DNA from: Helochares maculicollis
Lineage: Eukaryota; Arthropoda; Insecta; Coleoptera; Hydrophilidae
NCBI GenBank assembly: GCA_033557835.1
Contig: JAWQRO010000039.1
Location: forward strand, 1-64,000
Direction: 5' to 3'
Length of the DNA stretch: 64,000 nt
The notes below the pieces were generated by a model. That model had not been told where the DNA came from and did no database searches. It saw only the letters and a list, made by a program, of their open reading frames with translations. Numbering within the stretch: position 1 is the stretch's first letter; each line of letters opens with the position of its first letter. Below, piece by piece: positions 24,813 through 37,486 of this stretch. A program made the position numbers and the translations under genes.

Positions 24813-27800
24813 AGAATCTTTTTTAATTATATTTTACATTTAAGAGTCAGAATTTATAAAAAATGGAAGTATCTGAAAAATTTACTCTTTTTAAATCATT
24901 ATTTAAAGTTGTCTATGATTATTTCCTCAATGCAAATCATTGCGATTTTTCATTGTTTGTATTCTTTTCTACAGTAAAGAATATACAGTAAAAGTGGTGG
25001 CTTTATTAAATTCTTCCACATCTAGATTTTGCTGCCGAAATAAGTCCAACCTGATCTGGAAACTGACTTTTTTTAATTTTACGCAGATGCCAAATGAGCT
25101 CAAAATCATAAACATTTTACTAGACACTTAACAAAGTTTGGTAATTAGGATTTTGCTAACTTGCTGATCGAGGAAGCTTCTTTAGTTCTCAATGTGTTCG
25201 TTCTTTTCTGATTCATGTGCAGGGAAAATACCTTTTAGATTTTGAAAATAGGCACCATAAAAAAATAATGGTGCATTGGGCGATATATTTTGCGTTAACA
25301 AAGAATCGGCCTTAGTTTGTTCGATTCATTACGAAAAATGCAGACAAAAGAGTACTCGTAAAACCAATACCTATAAAAAAACTAACCAAAGCTGTGACAA
25401 CAGGCACTTTTATTAAACTTTTAGATAGCAAACTGTTCGCTTAATAGATAGACGATGAAAGAAGAAATGGACATTTTAACGAATGATTTTATTTTGCAAC
25501 TCGATTAACTTTGAAAGACTATCTTGTTGGTGCCCTCAATGAGAAACAAAACTGAAAGATCCAGAATGAAACAACTAAAGTGTCAGAATTAACACCAACA
25601 ATTCGGAATGAAACACTCAAAGTACTAAGATTAAAAGTTAAAAATCATTCAGATGCTACTCTAAAGCGCCCACATTACAGTAAGTTACTGAGCCATTTTG
25701 GTGTCTAGTGAAATTGAATGAAAAAAACAGGTAAAATTAATTTTTAAATAGTTCACATCTACCATATAGTCTTGACATGGCGCTATCGGAGCAGTAGTTA
25801 TTTAAAAATTTGCAACACGTCCTGAACGGCCAAAAATTCAATAATAATTGCAGTCGATTCAGTTTTTGTCAATAAAAATGGCAATGAAAATAGAATTTTG
25901 CTACTTAAAAATGGGTAATTCATAATAATAGATAATATATGTGATTAGAGATATTTTCTTGTTTAAAAATAAATGCTTTATTTCCTTTAAACATCGCAAT
26001 TATTTAGTTGCCAACTTAATATCTAATTTTGTACGAAAATGATTTAAATTACCTTCATCCTTAGATATACATTGTATCTACGCTTTGTGTGAAAACAGTA
26101 AATTTTTTAAGAAAAAATAAAGTACCGGTTCCGGTTTGCGGTTTTGCCCTATAATCTAATCAGGTTTTGCCGCAACACTCAAGCTTGAATATTCAATTTG
26201 GTTGAAATCAGTAAAGCAGATTTTTACAGGATCTCGATAAGGAAATTCCCCACTGCGTAGGCAGACCTGAAATGATTGGATTGAAATACGAGTTCGACCA
26301 CCAGCATGAAATTACATTTTTGACAATTGCCTAGTCGTTACCATCTCGAATTAACGCCCATTTCCTTATTCAATTGATAATAGGATGAATGCATAGAATC
26401 CTCGTCCACGAAAGAGGCGATAAAAATTATTCGTGTCTTAAAAGTTCAACTTGTCTAATAATAATACATCGGAACTTAACAGATCATAATCAAATAAATA
26501 AAAATGAAATAGAGCACGCTATGAAACTATTGAAATTAACAATATCAAAATGTCGACTTGATAGTTTGTTCACTTGGCAAAACCTCATTAGTCACATATT
26601 AATGCTGTTTATACCGGAAATCACTGAACTCCAGCAGGAGTTTAGAGCAAATTGCAGCAGCGTAGATCTACGATAGCTATAGACTCAAATTAAATAATAG
26701 CACAGCAGTTATTAGGCTGAATAGGGAAAATTTTTCATTACGTAAGGATATCTCGATTGAATGGGTGGGTGATCACTAATACGCCATTCTATAAAATAAT
26801 AAGCCATAATAAAGTGGTAATAGTTGGCAGCATTATAGAGTTTCCTGGTAACAAAGCGAGATTCTTATAAAATTTGCAATTACATCAGGCAAATAACGTT
26901 GCTTGATAATAATCTTTTCAGTTGTACCTCGTACCTACATAACTGCCAGTGAAAGTAGCATCTCGGTTATTGTCTTTTTATATTGTTATTGTTATTTTGA
27001 CTTTTGTTGCTGCTTTCTGCCCGCCTTCCTGTGTGCATCAATCGCTACTGTTGCCAAATCTATTGCAATTGAAAGGATTAGGCGAAGTGTGCAGTTGTTT
27101 TGTTCCGAGACACGTTAAATTGCTAAACGGTTACTTCATAATTTGAAGAAGTTGCGTCAATCCGACCTTCTTTTCTTTTTTGTTTACTGAGTGAAAGACT
27201 TTAGGCTTGAATTTTAGCAAGTGAAATCCAATTTGGCTGCGATTTGCACTGTTTGGTCATTTCTGGCATGGTGACTCGAACGTGCTTCAAAACGACTCAA
27301 AGTGATTCATTTCATATTCTGCAAAAGTGATAATACGCCAATCGAGATCGCTCAACGATTACAAGCAGTTTTCGACGAGTTTGGCTTATCTAAAATAGCT
27401 TATTTATCGCCAAGTAAATGTTGCAAATCTGAGAAAACATTCCTAGCGGATTGTATACTAATGATTTGTTGAAATAAGCTACATAACTTAGGCAAGACAT
27501 TGTACACGCGCGATTAAATCAAAGAAATGGATGGACGCCTCCATCAAGTGGTTATCTTATTAATTTGTTATTCAAACAATCAATCTAAGTAAAGCATGAG
27601 CTAAGCCGGAAGGGACTTTTCAGAGCACGTGAAGTTCCTTGTATTGATAAGTTAATGGGAATAACTGTAATTTCGTTGATTGTACTCCAATGGGTCAGCA
27701 TTAATGAATTTGAAATTTTAGGATTTTGTTTGCTCTCTCATCATGTAGTCCTTAGTATGTTTTATCAACGCATGATTATATTCCACAAATAATAAATAAA

Positions 27801-28285
27801 TCGTGTTTTGTTTTGCTTGTTTGATGTTGCTTTTACACGAACATTTACAAATAGTAGAAAGCTTGATACAAGAATCGTCTTGATATCATCCTTTCATTCC
27901 TGTATCTTAAACAAGATATTCAATTATAAAGCAGTGAGTATAATCAATGTCTGTGATATTCTAGTTGAACTTTTGCCCCGTGTTCCTTTGATATCGTCAA
28001 TAACAATGTTTGAGGCCTTTCACTTTATCGTCATTTGTATTAAATATAGTTGTTATGGTATGATTTTCATAGTAAGATCTATTCTATGGATTTTTATAAC
28101 ATTTTCGTACAAGATAATATACGAACTATAGATCTGCATGTTTTGAGAACCTCTGAAATAATTTTGATCAGTTTATTGGGTTTTTATTCTTATAACTGAA
28201 TATGCATATACTGACCTACGAAATTATCTAAAACGAAAATTGGAAGTATTAAGTGTGACGCCATTGTATTACCAGAGCTCCTAAG
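24813..28285. other. Gene-free region
   Basis: AT-rich DNA with no convincing exon, RNA gene or intact transposon. Short open frames at 24940, 26389, 26903 and 27808 show no domain or splice support. Confidence 0.4.
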
Positions 28286-28289
28286 AAAG

Positions 28290-28870
28290 CTCTTTTACGC
28301 TAATATTTTTTGTACGAGTTCCAATAAGGAAAAATGCTACAGAGGCGTTTAGAAATTTATTGCTAGTATTTGGTGAAGGTACAGTTTCTGATCGAACATG
28401 TTATGAAAATTTAATGATGGTGATTTCGACCGTTCTAATAAACCCAGTCTGAGACTGACTAAGGGAATGGTGTGTATATAGTGAAGAATTCGAGGACCAG
28501 GACATTATAAACCATTGAAATCTAACAAAAAGCTCAATTCGGAGAGGCACTGCAAGCAATTAGATAAGTTCAAAACAACATTCCAAGGAAAGAGGCCGGC
28601 AATGTTCAAAAGGCAGGACAACATACTGTTTCATGATAATGCTAGGCCATATGATGCTTGGAGACATGTTAGTGCTATGCTCGGGAATACTGTCGCATCC
28701 ACCATACTCCCCAGATCTGCCATCTTCTGATTGTCACTTGTTTCTATTCTCGAAATTTTTTCTAAATTCTAAATGAATCAGAGAAACATAGCTTTTCCTC
28801 TAGAGTTAAGGCATTTATCAAAAAATATATACAAATACCTGTCACGCCGACAATAGGGTTTAAATAGTTC
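28290..28870 (+). mobile_element. Mariner transposase relic
   Basis: Fragments in shifting frames match a mariner transposase: VFGEGTVSDRTCYENL, then GDFDRSN, then YKPLKSNKKLNSERHCKQLD, KRPAMFKRQDNILFHDNARP (catalytic region 2) and a disrupted PYSPDLP-SSDCHLF motif near 28700-28745. The middle, including the first catalytic Asp, is deleted. Several stops and frameshifts are present. Terminal repeats were not found. Confidence 0.75.
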
Positions 28871-29269
28871 CAACAAGTTTAACAATATGAAATTGTTATT
28901 GTTTTATTTTATTTGATAAACGGGCAGAATATGCCGGTAGACCTAATATTTTATACTTTCGCAAAGGTTTTAAAGCCCGAAGTTTTATCAATTTTCAGTT
29001 CATCATATTTTCATATTAAAAGTGCATTTCCCCATATGGGGTAATAAAGGTTGGTGTATAATTTCCTTGATGCTCAATTGTGCTCATTAAGATTCTACAG
29101 CTTTAGATTTTCGATGGAATAGTTTTGATGTGTCAGTTCTGATAATTTGAATGCACTATGGTCAATTTTTCAGTAATGAATTAGAGAAGCCGTAAATTTT
29201 ATTCTTGAAGTTTAGTAATTTTGATTCCAGTCGAATGTGTATTTGACTTTAGAATATAGATTTTTGATC

Positions 29270-30300
29270 CTCTAGTATTGAATTTGTGGTCTTATAATCT
29301 TGAATTTGTGGTCTTATAGGTTAGAATTTATCCTCTTATAGTCTTGAATTTGTTGTCTTATAATCTTGAATTTGCCAACTTATAGTTTTGAATTTATAAT
29401 AATATTGAATTTTGATGTTTAATAGTCTTGAATTTGTGGTATAACTTTGAATTTGTTGTCTTATAGCATTTAATTTGTGGTCTTATGATCTTGAATTTAT
29501 GATTTTATCGTCTTATTTATGGTCTCAATTTTGGATTTGTGGTCTTAAAATCTTGAATTTATCGTTTTATAGTCGTGAATTTTTGTCGTCTTATAGACAT
29601 GAATTTCGGTGTTTTGTAGTCTTGAATTTGTCGTCTTATAATCTTGAATTTTGGTGTTTTACCGTCTTGAATTTGCAGTCTTATAGGCTTCAATTTGTCG
29701 GTTTATAGACTCTTATTTATGGTCTCATAATCTTGGATTTGTGGTCTTATAATCTTGCATTTGTCGGCTTATAGTATTGAATTTGTGATCCTATAATCTA
29801 GAATTTTTTCTCTTATAGTCTTCAATTTGTGGTCTTATAATCTTGGATTTGTGGTCTGATAATCTTGAATTTGCCGGCTAGTAGTCTTGAATCTGTGATC
29901 TTATAATCTAGAATTTGTGGTCTTATAATCTTGGATTTGTCGTCTTGTAATCTAGAATTTATTTTCTTATAATCTTAAATCTAAGGTCTTATAATCCTGA
30001 ACTTGTGGTTTTATAATCTTGAATTTGTCCTCTTATAGTCTTCAATTTGTGGTCTCATAATCTTGGATTTGTAATCTTATAATCTTGAATTTGCTGACGT
30101 ATTGTTTTAAACTTGTGACCTTATAATCTTGAATTTTTGTGTTCTATAGTCTTGAAGATGTCGTTTTAGGGACTTGACTTTGTGGTGTTATAATCTTGGA
30201 TTTGCCCTCTTATAGCATTGAATTAATGGTCTTACAATCTTGGATTTGTCGGCTTATAGTTTTGAATTTGCGGTCTTATACTCTTGAAGTTTGAATTCTG
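29270..30300. repeat. 22-bp tandem array
   Basis: About 45 diverged copies of a unit near CTTGAATTTGTGGTCTTATA plus AT. Variants of TTATAATCTTGAATTTG and TTATAGTCTTGAATTTG alternate irregularly. The plus-strand open frame within it (29475-29708) is an artefact of the repeat. Confidence 0.9.
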
Positions 30301-30309
30301 GTATTTTGA

Positions 30310-32640
30310 ATGCCTCTTTCGCTCATTCATGCCAAAATTCTAAAGTACCGACTACTTAAGTTCTGATCCCGTGGTTTCTTCATTTTTGATCGTTCGATTT
30401 TAGAGTGACTTTATGTTAAATGTATACCTTGTGTGGGAATTTTGAATGAAGATACCCAAGATATTTTATAATACAAGAGTTCTCCTAGATGTCATAATAC
30501 ATTTTTAAAATCAATTAAAAAATTAACAGTACGACTGCTTATAATTTCATAATTATGCAGCAACAAATTTGCATGCGGCGAAAAATTAATAGCTCCGCGT
30601 AGAAAATGTTAGAAATAGCAATAAAAAGCGATGTAATGTCGATGCTTCCTTTTGTGAGAGGCGATTGATACTGATGATGACTACGGTCAGCGAAATTTAT
30701 GAAGATTATATTGCCGGTATATATGTGGGTTTGGCATCTAAAGATGTGCGGATTATTTTTCAATTCAATCATAAATGCCAACTGAAGAGGATTTGTGAAA
30801 TTCGAATTAAAATTTATTGAAATCCATTATCTGTTTGGTTTTGAATAATTTGCATAAGTGCTGCATATATCAGCTAAAATGGTAAGCCTGCATAGGACAT
30901 CTGTTGAAGTACTGTTCTGGGATTGAAATTTTATCCTCAAGATATCTGTGAATACAGAAGCTGCGTTTTTGAAACTGCTTTCAAACTAATAGCTTGATTC
31001 TCCAGCTATCAAGCCTGAGAAGATCTAGGGACCACTGGACTCTCTATCTTTTTTTGTGCAAAGTCAAAATATTAGTTGAAGGGGCGTCCAGGTGAGCATT
31101 AGATTCATTCGATATATTTTGCTCTTAAGTCTTTATAGTTTGGTGTGAATCGGGCTTTTCGCCTACTCCAGAGAGGATAGGTCAATACTTCACGTCTGGC
31201 CATGGCATTGAAAATGAAACATGCAACGAGCGTGGATGCTTTCAAAACACACAACACATGAATAAACGCATTCTATGGTACGTGTCTATTTCTAGGCCAG
31301 ACTTGCATTGTTGACAAACTCTAAATAAACTTCCAGATATCCAGGGTCATGAGTGAAGTGGCAAAGATTTCGTCGTGGGTCCCGGCCTTCGTCGAAAACC
31401 GCAGCAACGCGGTTTTGCATTCCCGGCCACAAAACGCAGAAAAAAATAATTTAATATTTCCGCTTGCTACATTTTTTTTTATTTCATGGTGAATCGAAGA
31501 CCACGCACACAAGGGAATATTTAGAAGGTCTTTGACACCATTTCAGATTTATTTCGAGATGTACCGAAGTTAGTATGCAATATCATTGCCATTGATATTA
31601 GCAATGGTAGTGACCTTGAATCTATAAGTAACCAGGTGCATTGGAAGTCATTCACCCAGAAATCTGTGAGAAATTCATCATAATGCAGGATACTTTGGTG
31701 ATAAATCCAGGTATTAAGTTTATTCATGCAAATTACGAAGACGTCCGTACAACTTTTTGAGGTACAAACTCGTAATAAAACGGTACCATTTAAATTTATG
31801 GTTTGGAGTTGAACCCAAATCGCGCACAAATCTTCCTATAAATCGGTTCGCTCAAATTAAAAAAAAAAATGAAATAATTAAGCACGCGGCCGTAAATAAA
31901 TTTTATTGGTGTTATAAAACTGATTATGGCGAAACCAACAATATGGAACCGTCATTTCCTGTTTACCTACAGTCCATATGTAAAACTATAACAATATCAA
32001 CCATTAACACGAAGCGAATGTGCAATATTACGTATAGGGAGTTCCCAGACAGTCGGATAAAATGCACCACTCGCTGTCTAAATGTTATGCTCAAAAATCA
32101 ATATTCTCCTTTAGGTGTTACCTATTACAGGGAAGTTGGAACGAGGCCTCCCTAAAATCAAGAAATATCCGCCCACTCTCAAAATACACAGAGAGGGTGT
32201 GTTCGTTCACGAATCCTTCAATCTGAGCCTTCACCCCTAAAACCTAGACATAAAATCTTCAACCCGTCATAACTCCCCTCGAGCATGGACATGGAAATAC
32301 TGGCATTGTTTTTATGTTAAATAGTTATGTTTCCGGTCTAGTCAGACTCGCTGCATTTAAATCGCCAGGAAACGTGACAAGACTTGATAAAAGGGCATTA
32401 ATCATCCCATATTTATACTTTTCAATGAATTCCCATTAAAACACGCGGAATACTTACCGTCTAAGAAATAATTTCAGATTCGAGTGTTAAAAACCCAAAC
32501 TAAATCCACTTGGCCGTGTAGGGGTTGCAATGTCACTAAAAATGGTTTATTTAGTTATCACTCGCGTAAATGATTGAAGTAAAGATTAAAAACCGGCTTA
32601 TAACTACAACTACATTCATAGACAAACTCGCGAGAAACAC
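30310..32640. other. Unassigned region with GC-richer islands
   Basis: No gene is established. A GC-richer patch at about 31340-31440 is open in more than one minus-strand frame and on the plus strand. Another moderately GC-rich stretch lies at 31140-31215. These could be exons of a small gene started from the promoter at 32644, but no consistent splice chain was found. Confidence 0.35.
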
Positions 32641-32675
32641 AACTGAGTTCTTGTACCGCATGAAATGCTTTTATA
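32641..32675 (-). promoter_or_regulatory. Candidate TATA-Inr core promoter
   Basis: On the minus strand, TATAAAAG (32675-32668) is followed about 30 bp later by TCAGTT (32646-32641), the arthropod initiator. This is the standard spacing, with a predicted start at 32644. An ATG about 25 bp further on opens a 22-codon frame with a hydrophobic start (MNVVVVISRFLIFTSIIYA), like a signal peptide. No confident downstream exon was identified. Confidence 0.5.
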
Positions 32676-33289
32676 TTAGGGTGGGGATCGTCAAGCTCGG
32701 TTCACACAGGAACACTCTAGGCCAGGGCAGGGGGTATGTCGGCGCTCTATGTGGGGCCCGACTCGACGCTAAAGCCCCACGTTACAAAAAGTGCTGTTTT
32801 TTAAATGCATTTACTGCAAGCAACACTACAGAAGACCTGCTATTATATTTGAGGTGTCCATTCGAATTACATTTCTGACATCTCGTAATTACACCGATGA
32901 AAAATATTATTACGCAAAAATGTGGAATAAAAAATTCAATAAGAGGCCACCTAAAGAGGCAATTTGCTTAAAACTTTTCATCCAACGCACTACTTACGAA
33001 GAAATCATTTCAAATACTCTAGCAAATTGGAGTGGTTCCACTTGACATTATCGCAAATGTGCATGCTACTTACTAGTCTTAGTTTGAGAGCAATAGAAAT
33101 CCATCTTGATGCTACTTTCTTTGGCTATACTAATTTACTAGTTGTGTTTTATTTCAGTTTTTCTTTCTATATTTATTATACATTTAATTAAATGCTATTG
33201 TCATTTTAGTTCAAATTTCGATATTGAATAACAATGGAAAATTTTAAAACTTTGATGATGTTTCACATATTCCTCAATACTGTTACGAG

Positions 33290-34810
33290 TTTATTTCTTA
33301 ACGCCAGTGAGTAAGCGAAGCCTATTTGTTTGTGTGATAGGTTTTTACTTTGCAACGCTTATTTAATTCTTGATATTGTTACGTTAGGGTTCTAGTCCTG
33401 ACTTATATAACAGAAAATTGGGTTAAAATTTAGAGTGTTATACTTAGTTTATAACTATTGTTTTTTAAATTATAAATATAGAATATTTATTTTTTAGTTA
33501 CGATTACACGCCCACTTATCACTTTAATCAAGCAACTTGATTGCGCAAACCGTGGTCTTTCCTTAATACTCTGCCATTCCTGAACCAACGAAGCTTATTT
33601 AAATCTAGATATAGTCCCGCTTTTCTACTATGTTTACATTTTGCAACTAGTAGCAAATGTAGATCCTTAACGACCATCAAAAATAGGAGCTCGGCTACTC
33701 GAGATTCGCTCGCTACGCTCGCTCATCCCCCGCGGATTGTAGAAGCGTTAAGCAAACAATATGTTTAGGAATAAAATACTAAAAACGTGAGATCAGATAC
33801 TTTTTTAATTTTTTTGCGCGTTCATTCCAATTCTGCGAAGATTGAGCGAACGGGCGAAAGCAACACCTGTAAGAGAAGCTTTTTTGGTTTTTTTGAATTT
33901 CGTACTATATATGTAAGTGAAGGACATTTGGTTCTTAATTTACTGGATATTCTACTATATGAATATTTTATAGTAAATTAAGTTTATTTGGGTATTAGTT
34001 ATTCTAAATATCTTACTATATGAAGATTTTGACACTCATAGGAACTAAAGGAACTAAGAAGCACTCAGAAGAGTATCGCTAAAAGTCCATCAAGAATCGT
34101 AAAAACTTCGCTTGCTCGCAGAGTGGTGTATGTGGCATGAGCGCGCTTAAGACTATAAGTACAAGACGCAATAAAAACTTAATTACGCAATCCGTGCTCC
34201 TAAGTAAGCGAAGTTTAGTATATTTTGAATGTACTACCGCTCTTCTACTTTGTCTAAATTTTACAACTAGTAGCAAATGTAGATCCTTTACGTCTATTAG
34301 ATACAGGAGCTTTGCCTTCTCGGGATTCGCTCGCTACGATCGCTCATCCCTCGTGAAAGCGTTAAGAAATAAATACGTTTGATAATAAAACACTAAAAAT
34401 ATGAAGTCAAATATTTTTTTGCAAATTCATTCAAACTTTGCAAAGATTGAGCAATGTATATGAAGCTTTTGGCTGCTTTGCATTTCCTACTATATGAAAA
34501 CTTTGGAGCTCATAGGAGTTAAAACACAGTCACAAGAGTCTCGCAAAAAGTCGATCAATAACAGTAGAATCTTCGCTTACTCGCATAATGATATTTGGGG
34601 TATGATCGCAATTAAAAATATAAATACAAGACGCAATAAAAATGTACAACGATAGTAGCTAGTGATTTTTAAGAGTGTTGATTTGTTAACGTATCGTAAA
34701 TTTGCGGGGGATGAGCGAGCGAGTATCAAGTACTCAAAATTGATTTAGTTCTAAATAGGTTCACGCATATTTATTTCTTGATATTGTTACACTAAGGCTT
34801 TTCAAAAATG
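33290..34810. repeat. Locally duplicated repeat (~0.6-kb period)
   Basis: The block with AACTAGTAGCAAATGTAGATCC, then TTCGCTCGCTACG and GCTCATCCC occurs at about 33600-33780 and again at about 34220-34390, roughly 619 bp apart. The block with TACAAGACGCAATAAAAA occurs near 34160 and 34625. An inverted fragment (GGGGGATGAGCGAGCGAG) is at about 34708. TTGATATTGTTAC occurs near both outer edges (about 33372 and 34780). No coding potential is seen. Confidence 0.7.
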
Positions 34811-34814
34811 AATC

Positions 34815-37480
34815 ATAAAAAATGAAGTCAATATTAATATTTGTTGTTTTGTTTACACAAGCTGAAATTAATCGTCTATTTTTAAGCTGACTTGAAGGAG
34901 TAGGAAAGGCAACTTCTTCTGGTTCAGCTTCCTCCTCATTGCCTATAACTTGCAAATAAGCATGACTTTATATGTTGAAATCCAGGTTGGTCTATTGGAA
35001 TTTCGAGCAAACCGAAAGTGCCGAAAATTTAATGGAAATTCAAACGATAACTTTACTGTGATATGTAATTTTGACTAAAAATTCAGTAATAAATTTAGTA
35101 AGTAGTTCGATAAATAATTAGTATTTACTGCATTTATGAGATGTGATTTAGGACGATATCAAGAATTAACTGAGTTTCGCAGAAAACTGTTACTCAAGAA
35201 GCTTTCTTGCAGAAATGAATTAGGGAATGAGGACACTTAAAAATATACTTGTACAATGTTACAAAATCGCAAATCATTGAGTTCTTAAGTGCTAAGCAAA
35301 AGTGTTTTCTTTTCATGGTTTTCTGAGAAAGATTTGTATTTTATGAAAATATGGAAATATAGATGATTCGCTCGCTGTGTAAGAAAGAAGGACACTCTTA
35401 ATTGAGGAAGAAATTCAACTCCATCATGTCATTGATACATTATAATGTGTTGTTACTTGATGGATGGGAAGCAGTCGCTATTAAGTAATGGAAGGTGAGG
35501 CTTCCCCAGCTGAGCTGATCGAAGCGAGGCGCAACTATTAAAACTGTGACTGTTAAGAGTTTAAGTTGACGCTCTTAATTAAGAGCGAACGCCGAACTGC
35601 TTGGCTTAGGACACATACAAAGCTTATGGATATAAAAAGTTTAACTTACATTCTTACAAAATTTATGTCTTGTAGTAAGAACGATCTTTAATTTTTATGA
35701 TGTTAGACGAATAATATTGAATTATTTTTACCTACAATTGACACGAAATTGACTGTAAATTACATGTTCTACTTTTTAATTCCCTGCTGATTTCTAGAAT
35801 GTCATGTGAATAAAGTATTTAGCGACCTGCAGTCTTTTGTTGTTATTGCTCTACACTAACTTAGTGCAAGGAGTTTTTGAGTTATTGTGCTCACATACAG
35901 AGGGAGCAAATCATGGTGAAAACGGTTAAAACAAATCCAGGAATACATAAAACGCAAAGATCCATCAAAATCTCGAGATCAATTGTTTTCATATCACTTA
36001 CAATAGTAAACTTGTTTTACACCGCCTTGACGACAAATTATTACGGCCTCAATAATCCAATAGGGTTGATAATGAAATTCGGGAGTTAATAATCGAAACG
36101 ATATTCGTACAAAGCTAGTGGAAGTAAAATCAATAATATTAAATTTTAGCTGATATAAGTAATGTTATAGAAATATTTATATTTTTATCACTAAATAAAT
36201 ATAATTGTAAATGAACAATCTACTGCAATCAACACGGAAACAGGAATACGCAGTTTTCGGGCAGATTTCATAAACGTCATGCAGATTAGCATCTATGTAA
36301 TATCAGAGCAAGCCACGGCTGTCAACTTGCACTATTTGTTATTTAAATCTTATGACCTTTGGTAACGCGTCGCGTTTTCCTCAAGTAATTATGATTTTTT
36401 GGTGCTTAAACGAAATGAAATTGTTGCAAAGCTCTTGCTTACGTAACGAATTTCGTTTGAAATTTAAAATGAATTTCTTGGAAAGTTCCACTCGTAACTT
36501 AAATTTTTAAATGTACGTGAAAAATAGTGTAAACCATGATGGCCGCTAAATTCATAGCTGCCTATGGATCGGACTAAGTAAGTATTGTCATAAACCATAA
36601 ACAAACAATATCTTTTATCTATAAACATAAAACTATATTTATACATATAAAGGATCCATATATTTGCACACGATAAGTTTTATTGCCACCGTATATTATA
36701 TTATAATATTAAAAGTAGGCGAATATCAGATGAATATTTTAATTAAAAAGTGAAAACAAACTTGTATTAGTACTGTTTTGGGATTTTCTACCAATCATTT
36801 CATTTTATTTTGCTAGGAGTATATTGAATAGATCGTAAAATTTTTTAAAGCGGGATCTTCTGTTTGTTGTTGGTATTGTTGAAAATTTTATACTTTCATG
36901 GAAACAGCCCAAATCTGACAACCAAAAATAAAAAGTGAATTGGTTCGTGAGCAACACAAATAAATAAGTACAAAACCAAAATAGAATTATATTAAAACAA
37001 AAAATATACAAAAATCTAAAACTGAGAATCACAACAAATTTAAAAATCGTCTTCATCCTGATTTAAATTTCGATACGATCCGAAAAATTCGTTTCGCTTG
37101 AATTTCCTACAAAAAAATGTAGATTGTAAGCGATAAATTAATCTTTTACCTATGTCAAATGAAATTGGGCACATTATATAAAAATAATAAGCCTAAATAC
37201 GGCAGAAATAAATAAGACAGGCTCAAATTAAGCAGATATAAATAATAAGTACATAAATATGCAAAAGATTCCACCTAGAAGATAACAATTAGATCTTAGA
37301 AAATAAAGTGTGGGTATTGGACCATTCCGAATGGTTACAGCTACATGCTCTGTTTTTTCGTACAATGTTCATATTTTACTCCTAATTTACACAAAAATAA
37401 ACATAAAAATTTTAATTGCCGCATTTATGAGCGTTCATCTTGATTAAAAGAATGAAAGGAGTTGAGAAATTTACAGTTTT
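34815..37480. other. Gene-free region with satellite trace
   Basis: No gene is seen. At 35570-35587 there is a perfect 18-bp palindrome, CGCTCTTAATTAAGAGCG, made from two head-to-head copies of the 46-bp satellite core. GAAGCGAGGC nearby suggests a small inverted satellite remnant at about 35500-35600. Confidence 0.5.
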
Positions 37481-37486
37481 GCTTAT

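Noticed and set aside
31757..32155. 132-codon plus-strand frame
   Set aside because: No domain or splice support, and overlaps antisense frames of similar quality. Kept only as part of an unexplained region.
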